The notes below the pieces were generated by a model. That model had not been told where the DNA came from, did no database searches, and saw only the letters and a list, made by a program, of their open reading frames with translations. From WHSM01 sp050701635 (GTDB lineage Bacteria > Actinomycetota > Actinomycetes > Mycobacteriales > Micromonosporaceae), in contig JBOGDF010000234.1 of the NCBI GenBank assembly GCA_050701635.1, positions 1 to 9,071 of the forward strand: a DNA stretch of 9,071 nucleotides, in the 5' to 3' direction. Both the position numbers and the translations under genes were made by a program. Below, piece by piece: positions 1 through 7,438 of this stretch (its first letter is position 1; the number at the start of each line of letters is the position of its first letter).

Positions 1-1
1 C

Positions 2-1099
2 GGGGCGCACGCCGACCGGCGCAGCGAGCTGCTCGCGTTCGTGCAGCCCGGCGCCACCGCGGACAGCGTGGAGACCGACGAGTACGAGGTCGGCGTACTG
101 GACCACGTGGCGGGGGCGGCCGCGATCATCGAGATCGCCACCGAGTCCAGCCTGGTGGTCGAGCGGCCGGTGACCCTGCCGTCGCCGGCGAGCCTGCTTC
201 CGCCGCACGATCCCGACGCACCGCCGGTGAGCCTGCAACTGCTGCTGCAGGCGGTGCCGGCCCCGACGCTGACCGCGGTCAGCGTGAACGCGGCCAGCTC
301 GTACTACGCGCTGACCAACGGCTCGGTGCCCTCGCAGCGGCGCGCCTGGCTGGTGCTGCAGCTGGCCCACTCCGCCGGCTACACGGTGGATCAGATCCGG
401 CAGGGCGTGGGCAACTCCGTACGCCGCCTGGTACGCCGGCTGCGCCGCGAGGGCATCTCGGCCCGGCCGCTGGACCGCGAGGAGGCCCTCTCCACGCTCG
501 CCGGGCTGGCCCACCTCAACGCCGCCACCATCGAGACCAGCGCCGCCGTGGCGGCGGCGGCCACCGGCGCCACCATCGACATCCGGGCGATCATGGCGCG
601 CAGCGGCGCCGACCCCCGCAGCGGGCTCACGCCGCTCGCCCAGGAGCACTGGGACGTGTGGTGGTCGGAGTCGATCGCCCAGGCCTGCTTCGTGATCAAG
701 AAGTGGCCGAGCCTGGATTCCCCCGCCGGTCAGCAGCTGATCAGCCAGCTCACCTCGGTGCCGAGCCTGGCGACCACGGTGTCGCTGGCCGCCCGCCGGG
801 TGCCGCCACCGGTGCTGGAGCAGCCGGCCCCCGACCGGCCCGACGACAAGCCCGACAGCGGCCGGTCTCCTTCAGCGGAGAAGAAGCCGAAGAAGCAGCC
901 GCCGCCGGCGTACCACCATGACGAGGTGACGGTGGAGCTGGCGGTGAGGATCGCCGCACCCAACCCGCAGCGGCTGGCGTCGGTCAGCAGCGCGCTGGTG
1001 GAACGCGCCAAGAAGTGCGGTGCCCGACTGGAGCGCCTCGACGGCCAGCACGCGCGCGGCGTGGCCGCCACACTCCCGCTCGGAGGATTCCTGCCATGA
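2..1099 (+). CDS. eccE: EccE-like type VII secretion protein (5' end outside window)
   Basis: The reading frame is open from base 2 to the TGA at 1097-1099, so the gene starts upstream and the GTG at 41 is probably internal; 365 residues are visible. EccE is a peripheral membrane component of the ESX translocon. The visible part is the soluble portion and has no membrane helix; the two N-terminal membrane segments expected of EccE would lie upstream. Family-like features, recognised by eye: a GVLDH segment near residue 32; a basic helix (SVRRLVRRLRREG, about 139-151) followed by ARPLD; a Trp-rich block EHWDVWWSE (about 215-223) ending in KKWP; and a C-terminal small domain ending in RLDGQH...LPLGGF. 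A Pro/Lys/Asp-rich, probably disordered linker (about 272-305) separates the two parts. An Ala-rich stretch lies around 175-190. The stop overlaps the next start as ATGA, indicating translational coupling. The EccE assignment rests on remembered family pattern plus neighbours eccD and eccC; an alignment was not possible. Confidence 0.78.
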   Translation, partial: GAHADRRSELLAFVQPGATADSVETDEYEVGVLDHVAGAAAIIEIATESSLVVERPVTLPSPASLLPPHDPDAPPVSLQLLLQAVPAPTLTAVSVNAASSYYALTNGSVPSQRRAWLVLQLAHSAGYTVDQIRQGVGNSVRRLVRRLRREGISARPLDREEALSTLAGLAHLNAATIETSAAVAAAATGATIDIRAIMARSGADPRSGLTPLAQEHWDVWWSESIAQACFVIKKWPSLDSPAGQQLISQLTSVPSLATTVSLAARRVPPPVLEQPAPDRPDDKPDSGRSPSAEKKPKKQPPPAYHHDEVTVELAVRIAAPNPQRLASVSSALVERAKKCGARLERLDGQHARGVAATLPLGGFLP

Positions 1100-1770
1100 C
1101 GATCACGTTGCCGGGGCAGTTCGGGGCGCACGTGACCGGGCAGGCGGGCCTGAACAGCATGGAGCTCAACACCGGCGGCGCCGGGCTGCTGCTCGGCCTG
1201 AACCGGCAGAACAGCCCGGTCACGGCGCGGCTGTTCCGCCCCGAGCCGACCCGCGCCATGCTGATCGGCGGCCTGCCGTGCGTGCAGCTGCTGGCGTACC
1301 GGGCGTTGGCTCTGGGGGTACGGGTGGTCGTACAGTCCGCGCGCGCCGCGGCCTGGGAGCGCTTCGCGACCCAGGCCGGCGGCGGGGTCGGCTTCATCGC
1401 TCCCGGCGCTGCCATCGAGCAGCCCGCCACCGCGACCTTCCCGCAGCTGGTGATCATCGACGTCGGCCCCAGCGTCGGCGAGCTGGACGCCCAGGCCGGC
1501 ACCTGGCGCGCCACCCTGACCGTGCGGGACGAGCTGACCGCCTGGGACGTCGACACCCTGATGCGCGCCGACGTCGCCGTGATGCAGCCGCTGTCCGAAG
1601 TGGAGTCCGCGCTGGCCGCGTCCGCCCTTGGCCTGCACGAGGTTCAGGAGTGGATGTCCAGGATCCGCGCCGACATGGTCACTCTGGCCAGCCACGGCAC
1701 CGTGAGATGGGCCCTGCTGGCCGCCTCCCCCGCCGAGCAGCAGGTGGTAGGCAACCCCGTCCGCTACTGA
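1096..1770 (+). CDS. T7SS-linked soluble protein, probable degenerate FtsK/EccC-like P-loop domain
   Basis: The protein has 224 residues with no signal peptide or membrane helix, so it is probably cytosolic. I chose the ATG at 1096 because it overlaps the eccE stop (ATGA) and has GGAGG at 1082-1086, nine bases upstream; starts further upstream lie inside eccE. I do not recognise a named family. The order of motifs resembles an FtsK/SpoIIIE domain. A leader strand with SPV (40-42) and an EP pair (50-51) precedes a hydrophobic strand ending LIGG (56-59), as in the third ATPase domain of the neighbouring EccC. A helix and strand follow (LLAYRALALGVRVVV, 65-79), then a Walker B-like strand LVIIDVG (118-124), then ADVAVMQPLSEVESALAASA (158-177), similar to the post-Walker B part of coupling ATPases. 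Where GxxGxGK[ST] should be, the sequence is GGLPCVQL (58-65), with no lysine or Ser/Thr, so ATP hydrolysis is unlikely. Coupling to eccE suggests it works with the ESX cytosolic complex. It could instead be another Rossmann-like accessory protein. Confidence 0.7.
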   Translation: MTITLPGQFGAHVTGQAGLNSMELNTGGAGLLLGLNRQNSPVTARLFRPEPTRAMLIGGLPCVQLLAYRALALGVRVVVQSARAAAWERFATQAGGGVGFIAPGAAIEQPATATFPQLVIIDVGPSVGELDAQAGTWRATLTVRDELTAWDVDTLMRADVAVMQPLSEVESALAASALGLHEVQEWMSRIRADMVTLASHGTVRWALLAASPAEQQVVGNPVRY

Positions 1771-1781
1771 GTCCTGAGCGA

Positions 1782-1797
1782 GGCGGCCTCAGCCGCC
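1782..1797. terminator. Small GC-rich hairpin between the convergent genes
   Basis: GGCGGC (1782-1787), loop CTCA and GCCGCC (1792-1797) form a perfect 6-bp stem with a 4-base loop. It spans the last codons of eccD and most of the 18-base gap to the stop of the upstream plus-strand gene, where a bidirectional terminator would be expected. No T-tract follows on either strand. In GC-rich DNA such short stems arise by chance, so the call is weak. Confidence 0.3.
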
Positions 1798-3183
1798 GAG
1801 GCCCCTGGCCCACGAGTAGAGATCCATCACTGCGCAGGCGACCGGTACGACGGCGACCACCAGCAGTACGTCCAGCCAGTCCGCGAACCGCCCCAGGTAC
1901 GGCGACGGGGGCCGCCGGCTGTACGTCAGCCCGGCGCTGACCACCAGCCCGCCGAGCGCGACCAGGCCGGCGACCATGGCGTACAGGCGGTATTCGGAGG
2001 GGATCGCCTCGGCCAGGCCGAGGGTGAGCAGGCTCAGCCCTATCAGGCCGGAGACCAGCATCGGGATCCGGTGCCGTCCGCTGGGGAACAGCCGTGCCCG
2101 CAGCACGAACGCCAGCGCCACCAGCCCGGCGAGGATGGCGCCGTCGACGGTCATCGACCGGATCAGCACGATCTGGCAGGCGACGGAGATCACCGCGGCG
2201 CCGAGCAGCAGGCCGGAGAGCATCTCGTCGGACCGTACGACGGCGGCGTACACGGTGTCGCGTTCCGGCACCGGCTCGTCGGCGATCAGGTCCTCGGGCT
2301 TGTCGGGCAGCGCCGGCACCGGCATCTTGCCGAGCCGCATCGCGAGCAGCGGGAACGCCGGCACGAAAGCCACGATGATGGTCACGATGATCGCCGCGAC
2401 GCCGTGCGGCTCGAGGCTCTTCATCGAGCCCAGCATCCCGGCCACCACACCGAGCAGCCCGACCAGCGCACCGCCGGCGAAGATCCGGGTGTACTCCGCG
2501 ATCCCGATGTAGCCGATCACGCTGGCGACCAGCAGCACCGCGGTGGCGACCAGCAGGTGCGGCGCCCCGAACCGGGTGAGCGGCTCGTCGCCGCCCAGCA
2601 GCAGGAAGCCGCCGACGAAGGCGTACACCAGGCCGACGCCGCCGACCACGGCGCCGGCGACGGAATCCGCGACCGCGCGGGAGAGCAGGACCCCGATCAC
2701 CACGAACACGAAGCCGGTGATCAGCGGGATCAGCCCGGGCAGGAACCAGGGCGGCCCCGACATCAGCGCGACCACCAGGCCGACCATGAAGATCAGTACG
2801 GCGACCGACAGCGAGGTGTACCGGGTGGCCCGGCCGGTCCAGGCACGACCGTACTTGCGGGCGCCGCCGGCGATCGCCTCGGCGATGTCGTCGTAGTCGA
2901 GGTCCGGCCACTCGGTACGCCGCGGCACCAGGTGCAGCACCTCGCCGTCGCGGATGTTCTGTACGCCGAGCGTGCGGGCGGAGTCCAGCGAGCCGCCGTC
3001 GCCCCGCCGCAGCATCCAGCCACCGTGCTGCTCGCCCTCGTCGGCGATGTTCTCGCCGGCGTGGCGGAGCAGGCTCGGCAGCAGCTCCGCGAGCGGCACA
3101 TTTTCCGGTAGCGCGACATCGATCCGGCGCTTCGGCGCCGCGATGGTGATCCGTGCGAGCCCGGTCCCCGCTTGCGTGCTCAC
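1789..3183 (-). CDS. eccD: EccD, type VII secretion integral membrane protein
   Basis: This 464-residue protein has the architecture of EccD, which forms the main membrane body of the ESX translocon. Residues about 10-90 are a ubiquitin-like (YukD-type) domain, recognisable from RITIAAP...IDVALPENVPLAELLP and ending in GEVLHLVPR. An acidic linker (WPDLDYDDIAEAI, 92-104) leads into 11 hydrophobic segments at about 122-142, 146-168, 173-197, 207-228, 234-254, 260-284, 320-341, 345-363, 373-393, 397-420 and 434-454. The long loop between segments 6 and 7 (285-319) is Pro- and acid-rich and probably cytosolic. Eleven helices match the family. The start is a GTG (complement of 3181-3183), supported by GGAGGTGA (complement of 3194-3201) ten bases upstream. 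The gene is transcribed away from eccC and towards the eccE pair. The length and motifs look intact, and the identification is secure. Confidence 0.93.
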   Translation of the reverse strand: MSTQAGTGLARITIAAPKRRIDVALPENVPLAELLPSLLRHAGENIADEGEQHGGWMLRRGDGGSLDSARTLGVQNIRDGEVLHLVPRRTEWPDLDYDDIAEAIAGGARKYGRAWTGRATRYTSLSVAVLIFMVGLVVALMSGPPWFLPGLIPLITGFVFVVIGVLLSRAVADSVAGAVVGGVGLVYAFVGGFLLLGGDEPLTRFGAPHLLVATAVLLVASVIGYIGIAEYTRIFAGGALVGLLGVVAGMLGSMKSLEPHGVAAIIVTIIVAFVPAFPLLAMRLGKMPVPALPDKPEDLIADEPVPERDTVYAAVVRSDEMLSGLLLGAAVISVACQIVLIRSMTVDGAILAGLVALAFVLRARLFPSGRHRIPMLVSGLIGLSLLTLGLAEAIPSEYRLYAMVAGLVALGGLVVSAGLTYSRRPPSPYLGRFADWLDVLLVVAVVPVACAVMDLYSWARGLGG

Positions 3184-3254
3184 TGGCTTACCGTCACCTC
3201 CGTCTGAGGGCCCGCGCTGGGTGGAAATGCGGCGCTACCGCCCGCGGCTGCCCA

Positions 3255-3276
3255 AGGTAGCAAGAGAGTACCTACC
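3255..3276. repeat. Inverted repeat in the divergent region, possible operator
   Basis: AGGTA (3255-3259) and TACCT (3269-3273) are perfect inverted arms nine bases apart. An offset pair, GGTAG (3256-3260) and CTACC (3272-3276), overlaps them. The position midway between two divergently transcribed genes suits an operator controlling both. No regulator family is recognisable from the arms, and arms of five bases are common by chance. Confidence 0.3.
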
Positions 3277-3322
3277 ATGGGGCGGGCACGGTCGAAGTGT
3301 GTGGCCCTGCAGACGTACGACC

Positions 3323-3331
3323 AAAAGGGGG
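3323..3331 (+). promoter_or_regulatory. Ribosome binding site deciding the eccC start
   Basis: AAAAGGGGG lies five bases before the GTG at 3337, which begins MSTVVVKRPSRR, a typical-looking start for actinobacterial EccC. The in-frame ATG at 3277 would add 20 residues (MGRARSKC...) of unrelated character, has no comparable purine-rich site, and would run through the divergent control region. I therefore prefer 3337. Confidence 0.65.
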
Positions 3332-3336
3332 AATCC

Positions 3337-6300
3337 GTGAGCACGGTGGTGGTGAAGCGGCCGTCGCGCCGCAACGGCCCCGAGCTGCCGTCCGGGGAGA
3401 TGCTGCTCGACCCGCCACCGGAGAACCCCCCACCCGGCGGCAACCAGGCCTGGATCCGCACCATCACGATCCTCCCGATGATCGCGGGCGCCGCCGCGAT
3501 GATGTTGATGTTCGGCCGGTTCAGCGGCGGTGGCGGCGGCAACGCGATGCTGTCGTACGTGGTCGGCGGCCTGTTCGGCGTCTCGATGCTGGGCATGATG
3601 GCCACCCAGATCCTGACCCAGGGCGGCCAGCCCAGTAAGAAGGAGCTGATCGAGGCCCGCCGCGACTACATGCGGCGGCTCGCCCAGACCCGGCGCACCA
3701 TCCGTACCAACATCCGCGAACAGCGGCAGGCGATGTTCTACCGGCACCCGGACCCGGACGCGCTGTGGTCGACGGTGGAGAGCGTACGGCTGTGGGAGCG
3801 CCGCTCGGCCGACGGCGACTTCGGGGTGGTACGCGTCGGGCTCGGCCCCCAGGAGGTGGCCACCCCGCTGGTGCCGCCGGAGGTACGCCCGGTGGAGGAC
3901 CTGGAGCCGGTCAGCGCCCAGGCGCTGCGCCGCTTCGTCACCACGTACTCCCTGGTGCCCGATCTTCCGGTCGCGATGGCGTTGCGCGGATTCAGCCGGG
4001 TGTACGTGCAGGGCGAGGACCGTGAGGCGATCCGCTCCATGCTGCGCTGCCTGCTGGCGCAGACCGCCGCCTTCCACGCCCCCGACGACATGCTGGTCGC
4101 GGTCTGCTGCGCCCCCGACCGGCGCGCCGAGTGGGAGTGGACGAAGTGGCTGCCGCACTCGATCCACCCGGAGAAGACCGACGCCCTGGGGCAGCTGCGG
4201 CTGGTGGCCGGCGCGGTCACCGCGCTGGAGGCGATGCTCGACGACGTGATCACCAACCGGCCCCGGTTCAGCCCGACGGCGCCGCCGGTGGACGGGCCGC
4301 ACATCACCGTGATCCTGGACGACGGCGACACCGCCGGCTCGGACCACCTGATGACGGAGGGCGGCGTCGAGGGCGTCACCGTGATCGACATGACCAACCG
4401 CCCGCCGCGGGCCCTGGACCGCAACACCCTGGTGTTGGAGATCGACGCCGACGGCAAGCTGCACAGCGCGACCATGGACGGCAGCGAGGACGTCGGTAAG
4501 CCGGACCAGATGAGCATCGCCGAGGCCGAGGCGCTGGCGCGTCAGCTGGCGCCGCTGCGGCTGTCGGTGGCCTCCCGCGGCGACCAGCCGATGTCCGCCG
4601 AGCTGGGCCTCGGCGAGCTGCTCGACCTGGGCGACCCGTACGAGCTGGACACCAACGTGACCTGGGTGGCGCGTCCCAACCGGGACAAGCTGCGGGTGCC
4701 GCTGGGGCTGGGCCCGGACGGGCTGCCGGTCGACCTCGATCTCAAGGAGTCGGCGCAGGACGGTATGGGTCCGCACGGCCTGCTGATCGGCGCCACCGGC
4801 TCCGGTAAGTCGGAGCTGTTGCGTACGTTGGTGCTGGCGCTGGCGGTGACGCACAGCTCCGAGGTGCTCAACTTCGTACTCGTGGACTTCAAGGGTGGCG
4901 CCACATTCACCACGCTGGACCGGCTGCCGCACACCAGCGCCGTGATCACCAACCTGGAAGACGAGCTGTCCCTTGTGGACAGGATGTTGGACGCGATCCA
5001 GGGTGAGCTGATCCGGCGCCAGGAGCTGCTGCGCAAGGCCGGCAACTACGCCTCGCAGCGCGACTACGAGAAGGCCCGCGCCGCCGGCGCCCCGCTGGCG
5101 CCGCTGCCCAGCCTGCTGATGATCTGCGACGAGTTCTCCGAGCTGCTGACCGCCAAGCCCGACTTCATCGACATGTTCGTGCAGATCGGCCGGGTGGGCC
5201 GGTCGCTCGGCGTACACTTGCTGCTGGCCTCGCAGCGGCTGGAGGAGGGCCGGCTGCGCGGTCTGGACACCCACCTGTCGTACCGGATCGGTCTGCGTAC
5301 GTTCTCCGCGATGGAGTCCCGGGTGGTGCTCGGGGTGCCGGACGCGTACGAGCTCCCCCGCTCACCGGGTCACGGCTACATGAAGTTCGGCACCGAGCCG
5401 CTGGTGCGGTTCAAGGCGGCGTACGTGTCGGGGGCGTACCGCAGGTCCGCGGCCTCCGAGCGGCACGTCGGCTCCGACGACACCGACCTGGTGCTGGACT
5501 ACTCCACCCACTACCACGCGCCGAAGCTCACCGAGGAGGAGAAGAAGCCGGAGGTCCACGTCGAGGACGACTCCGACATCCTCAAGGAGACGCTGCTCGA
5601 CGTGCTGGTGGCGCGGCTGGAGGGCAAAGGCGTACCGGCGCATCAGGTGTGGTTGCCACCGCTGGCCGAGCCGCCCACGCTGGACCAGCTGCTGCCGCCG
5701 TTGACCACCGACCCGCGGCGCGGTGTCACGGTCAGCAACCCGGATCTGCACGGCGCCCTGCAGGCGGTCGGCGGCATCGTGGACAAGCCGTTCGAGCAGC
5801 GCCGGGACCTGCTCTGGGTGGACCTGGCCGGTGCCGCCGGGCACACCGTCGTGGTGGGCGGCCCGCAGAGCGGCAAGAGCACCCTGGTCCGTACGTTGAT
5901 CACCAGCCTGGCGCTCTCGCACACGCCGCAGGAGGCGCAGTTCTACTGCCTGGACTTCGGCGGCGGCGCCCTGGCCGGGCTGCGCGACCTGCCGCACGTG
6001 GGTGGTGTGGCGTCCCGGCTCGACGTCAACGCGGTACGCCGTACCGTCTCCGAGGTCGGGTCGCTGATGGAGGCCCGGGAACGCCACTTCGGCGAGCACA
6101 GCATCGACGGCATCTCCACGTACCGGAAGCTGCGGCGGGAGGGGAAGTTCGCCGACGACCCGTTCGGTGACGTGTTCCTGGTGATCGACGGCTGGCTCAC
6201 CATGCGCCAGGAGTTCGAGGATCTGGAGCCGCTGATCACCAAGATCGCGAACAGCGGTCTGGGCTTCGGCATCCACCTGATCGGCAGCGCCACCCGCTGG

Positions 6301-7326
6301 ATGGACATGCGCCCGGCGGTACGCGACCTGTTCGGCACCCGACTGGAGCTGCGGCTGGGTGACCCGACCGACTCCGGCGTCAACCGGAAGGCGGCGATGA
6401 ACGTACCGGAGGGGGCTCCGGGACGGGGGCTGACGCCCGACGGGCTGCACTTCCTGTCCGGGCTGCCCCGCATCGACGGGCGGCAGGTCGCCGGCGACCT
6501 CACCGACGGGGTGGCGAAGCTGGTGCAGACCATGAACAACGCATGGTCCGGCCAGCGCGCCGCGGCGGTACGCCTGCTGCCGGCCGAACTCCCGTACGCC
6601 AGCCTGCCGAACGCGGCGCAGCAGACCCGCAAGGGCGTACCGATCGGCATCGCGGAGAACGACCTGTCGCCGGTGTTCATCGACTTCGACGCCGAGCCGC
6701 ACCTGCTGCTGCTGGGCGACGTGGAGTCCGGCAAGTCGAACTTCCTGCGCGTCCTGGCCCGCAGCATCTCCGAGCGCTACACGCCGAAGCAGGCGAAGAT
6801 CATGGCAATCGACTACCGGCGCAGCCTGCTGGGGGCGATCTCCGAGGAGCACCGGCTCGGATACGGCACCTCGTCGCAGGTCACCACCGACCTGGTCAAC
6901 CAGGTGCTGGGCGTGATGAAGGGCCGGATCCCGGGTCCGGACGTCACCCCGGAGCAGCTGCGTTCGCGCAGCTGGTGGAGCGGCGCCGAGCTGTTCCTGC
7001 TGGTCGACGACTACGACATGGTCGCCACCCAGACCGGTAACCCGCTGCTGCCGCTGCAGGAGATGATCGCGATGGGTCGCGACATCGGGCTCCACGTGAT
7101 CATGACCCGCCGGATGGGCGGCGCGGGCCGCGCCATGTTCGACCCGATGATCTCCCGGATCCGGGAGGTCGCGTCGCCGGGCATCATGATGTCGGGTGAC
7201 AAGAACGAGGGCATGCTGCTGGGCAACATGAAACCGCAGGTGCTGCCGGCCGGCCGGGGTTGGCTGATCACCCGGCGCGAGGGCGCCCGGCTGATCCAGA
7301 TCGCGTGGGAGCCGCCGCCGATGTAG
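3337..7326 (+). CDS. eccC: EccC, three-domain FtsK/SpoIIIE motor ATPase of type VII secretion
   Basis: EccC is the substrate-recognising motor of the ESX translocon, anchored in the membrane with its ATPase chain in the cytosol. The 1329 residues form one chain, as in most non-mycobacterial actinobacteria, and are not split into EccCa and EccCb. After a Pro-rich N-terminus come two membrane helices (about 39-61 and 71-93) joined by a Gly-rich turn, a basic helical stalk (100-132), and a membrane-proximal domain up to about 440. ATPase domain 1 has Walker A GATGSGKS (485-492), the DFKGGATF motif (517-524) and Walker B LLMICDEF (593-600) with D598-E599. Domain 2 has GGPQSGKS (841-848), but its Walker B strand ends VIDGW, so Gly replaces the catalytic Glu. 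Domain 3 has GDVESGKS (1127-1134) and LLVDDYD (1221-1227). Only domain 1 carries the full DE pair, consistent with its known role as the hydrolytically important domain. A charged linker (about 730-750) joins domains 1 and 2. No frameshift or missing domain is seen. Confidence 0.95.
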   Translation: MSTVVVKRPSRRNGPELPSGEMLLDPPPENPPPGGNQAWIRTITILPMIAGAAAMMLMFGRFSGGGGGNAMLSYVVGGLFGVSMLGMMATQILTQGGQPSKKELIEARRDYMRRLAQTRRTIRTNIREQRQAMFYRHPDPDALWSTVESVRLWERRSADGDFGVVRVGLGPQEVATPLVPPEVRPVEDLEPVSAQALRRFVTTYSLVPDLPVAMALRGFSRVYVQGEDREAIRSMLRCLLAQTAAFHAPDDMLVAVCCAPDRRAEWEWTKWLPHSIHPEKTDALGQLRLVAGAVTALEAMLDDVITNRPRFSPTAPPVDGPHITVILDDGDTAGSDHLMTEGGVEGVTVIDMTNRPPRALDRNTLVLEIDADGKLHSATMDGSEDVGKPDQMSIAEAEALARQLAPLRLSVASRGDQPMSAELGLGELLDLGDPYELDTNVTWVARPNRDKLRVPLGLGPDGLPVDLDLKESAQDGMGPHGLLIGATGSGKSELLRTLVLALAVTHSSEVLNFVLVDFKGGATFTTLDRLPHTSAVITNLEDELSLVDRMLDAIQGELIRRQELLRKAGNYASQRDYEKARAAGAPLAPLPSLLMICDEFSELLTAKPDFIDMFVQIGRVGRSLGVHLLLASQRLEEGRLRGLDTHLSYRIGLRTFSAMESRVVLGVPDAYELPRSPGHGYMKFGTEPLVRFKAAYVSGAYRRSAASERHVGSDDTDLVLDYSTHYHAPKLTEEEKKPEVHVEDDSDILKETLLDVLVARLEGKGVPAHQVWLPPLAEPPTLDQLLPPLTTDPRRGVTVSNPDLHGALQAVGGIVDKPFEQRRDLLWVDLAGAAGHTVVVGGPQSGKSTLVRTLITSLALSHTPQEAQFYCLDFGGGALAGLRDLPHVGGVASRLDVNAVRRTVSEVGSLMEARERHFGEHSIDGISTYRKLRREGKFADDPFGDVFLVIDGWLTMRQEFEDLEPLITKIANSGLGFGIHLIGSATRWMDMRPAVRDLFGTRLELRLGDPTDSGVNRKAAMNVPEGAPGRGLTPDGLHFLSGLPRIDGRQVAGDLTDGVAKLVQTMNNAWSGQRAAAVRLLPAELPYASLPNAAQQTRKGVPIGIAENDLSPVFIDFDAEPHLLLLGDVESGKSNFLRVLARSISERYTPKQAKIMAIDYRRSLLGAISEEHRLGYGTSSQVTTDLVNQVLGVMKGRIPGPDVTPEQLRSRSWWSGAELFLLVDDYDMVATQTGNPLLPLQEMIAMGRDIGLHVIMTRRMGGAGRAMFDPMISRIREVASPGIMMSGDKNEGMLLGNMKPQVLPAGRGWLITRREGARLIQIAWEPPPM

Positions 7327-7350
7327 TCACCCACAAGGCGTACGAGGCCG

Positions 7351-7390
7351 GAGCCCGGCAAGGGGTGATATCCACCCTTATGCCGGGCTC
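7351..7390 (+). terminator. Long hairpin after eccC, probable terminator
   Basis: GAGCCCGGCA (7351-7360) and TGCCGGGCTC (7381-7390) are perfect ten-base inverted arms. Inside them, AGGGGTG (7361-7367) pairs with CACCCTT (7373-7379) with one G-U pair, leaving a five-base loop and a single bulged A at 7380. The total is about 17 paired positions, starting 24 bases after the eccC stop. There is no T-run afterwards, which is common for actinobacterial terminators. It would separate eccC transcription from the next pair of genes. Confidence 0.75.
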
Positions 7391-7412
7391 TGGGCGTTCT
7401 AGGCGTTACGAA

Positions 7413-7426
7413 GCGATCGAGATCGC
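7413..7426. repeat. Short palindrome upstream of the substrate-like pair
   Basis: GCGATC (7413-7418), GA, GATCGC (7421-7426) is a perfect 6+6 inverted repeat with a two-base centre. It lies just upstream of a possible -35 position for the 7577 gene. The compact symmetry suits a binding site for a dimeric regulator, but no family is recognised and only one copy was found. Confidence 0.3.
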
Positions 7427-7438
7427 AGGAAACGACCT

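Larger units (their letters stand above)
3184..3336. promoter_or_regulatory. Divergent eccD/eccC control region
   Basis: This 153-base gap separates the GTG starts of eccD (leftward) and eccC (rightward), so both promoters should lie here unless one gene is read from further away. It is less GC-rich than its surroundings around 3254-3278. TANNNT-type -10 candidates occur on both strands (TACCAT at 3273-3278 rightward; a leftward TACTCT on the complement near 3264-3269), but I could not pair either with a convincing -35 box at 16-18 bases. The promoters are therefore inferred from gene layout and not read directly. Confidence 0.5.

Noticed and set aside
1015..1095. Upstream start for the protein ending at 1770
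   Set aside because: It would add 27 Arg/Pro-rich residues lying inside eccE, while the ATG at 1096 has GGAGG and the ATGA coupling overlap.
2071..3111. Plus-strand frame of 346 codons opposite eccD
   Set aside because: It is rich in His, Gln, Asp and Arg, as expected for the complement of membrane-helix codons, and eccD is unambiguous on the other strand.
3277..3336. N-terminal extension of EccC from the ATG at 3277
   Set aside because: The GTG at 3337 has a good ribosome binding site and gives a family-like N-terminus. The extension overlaps the probable divergent promoter.
3235..5274. Long minus-strand frame of 679 codons opposite eccC
   Set aside because: It is an antisense shadow of a clear eccC frame in GC-rich DNA. 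The translation is His/Gln/Arg/Gly-rich with no recognisable domain.
5362..7095. Minus-strand frame of 577 codons opposite the 3' half of eccC
   Set aside because: It has the same antisense low-complexity composition and lies entirely over the conserved ATPase domains on the plus strand.
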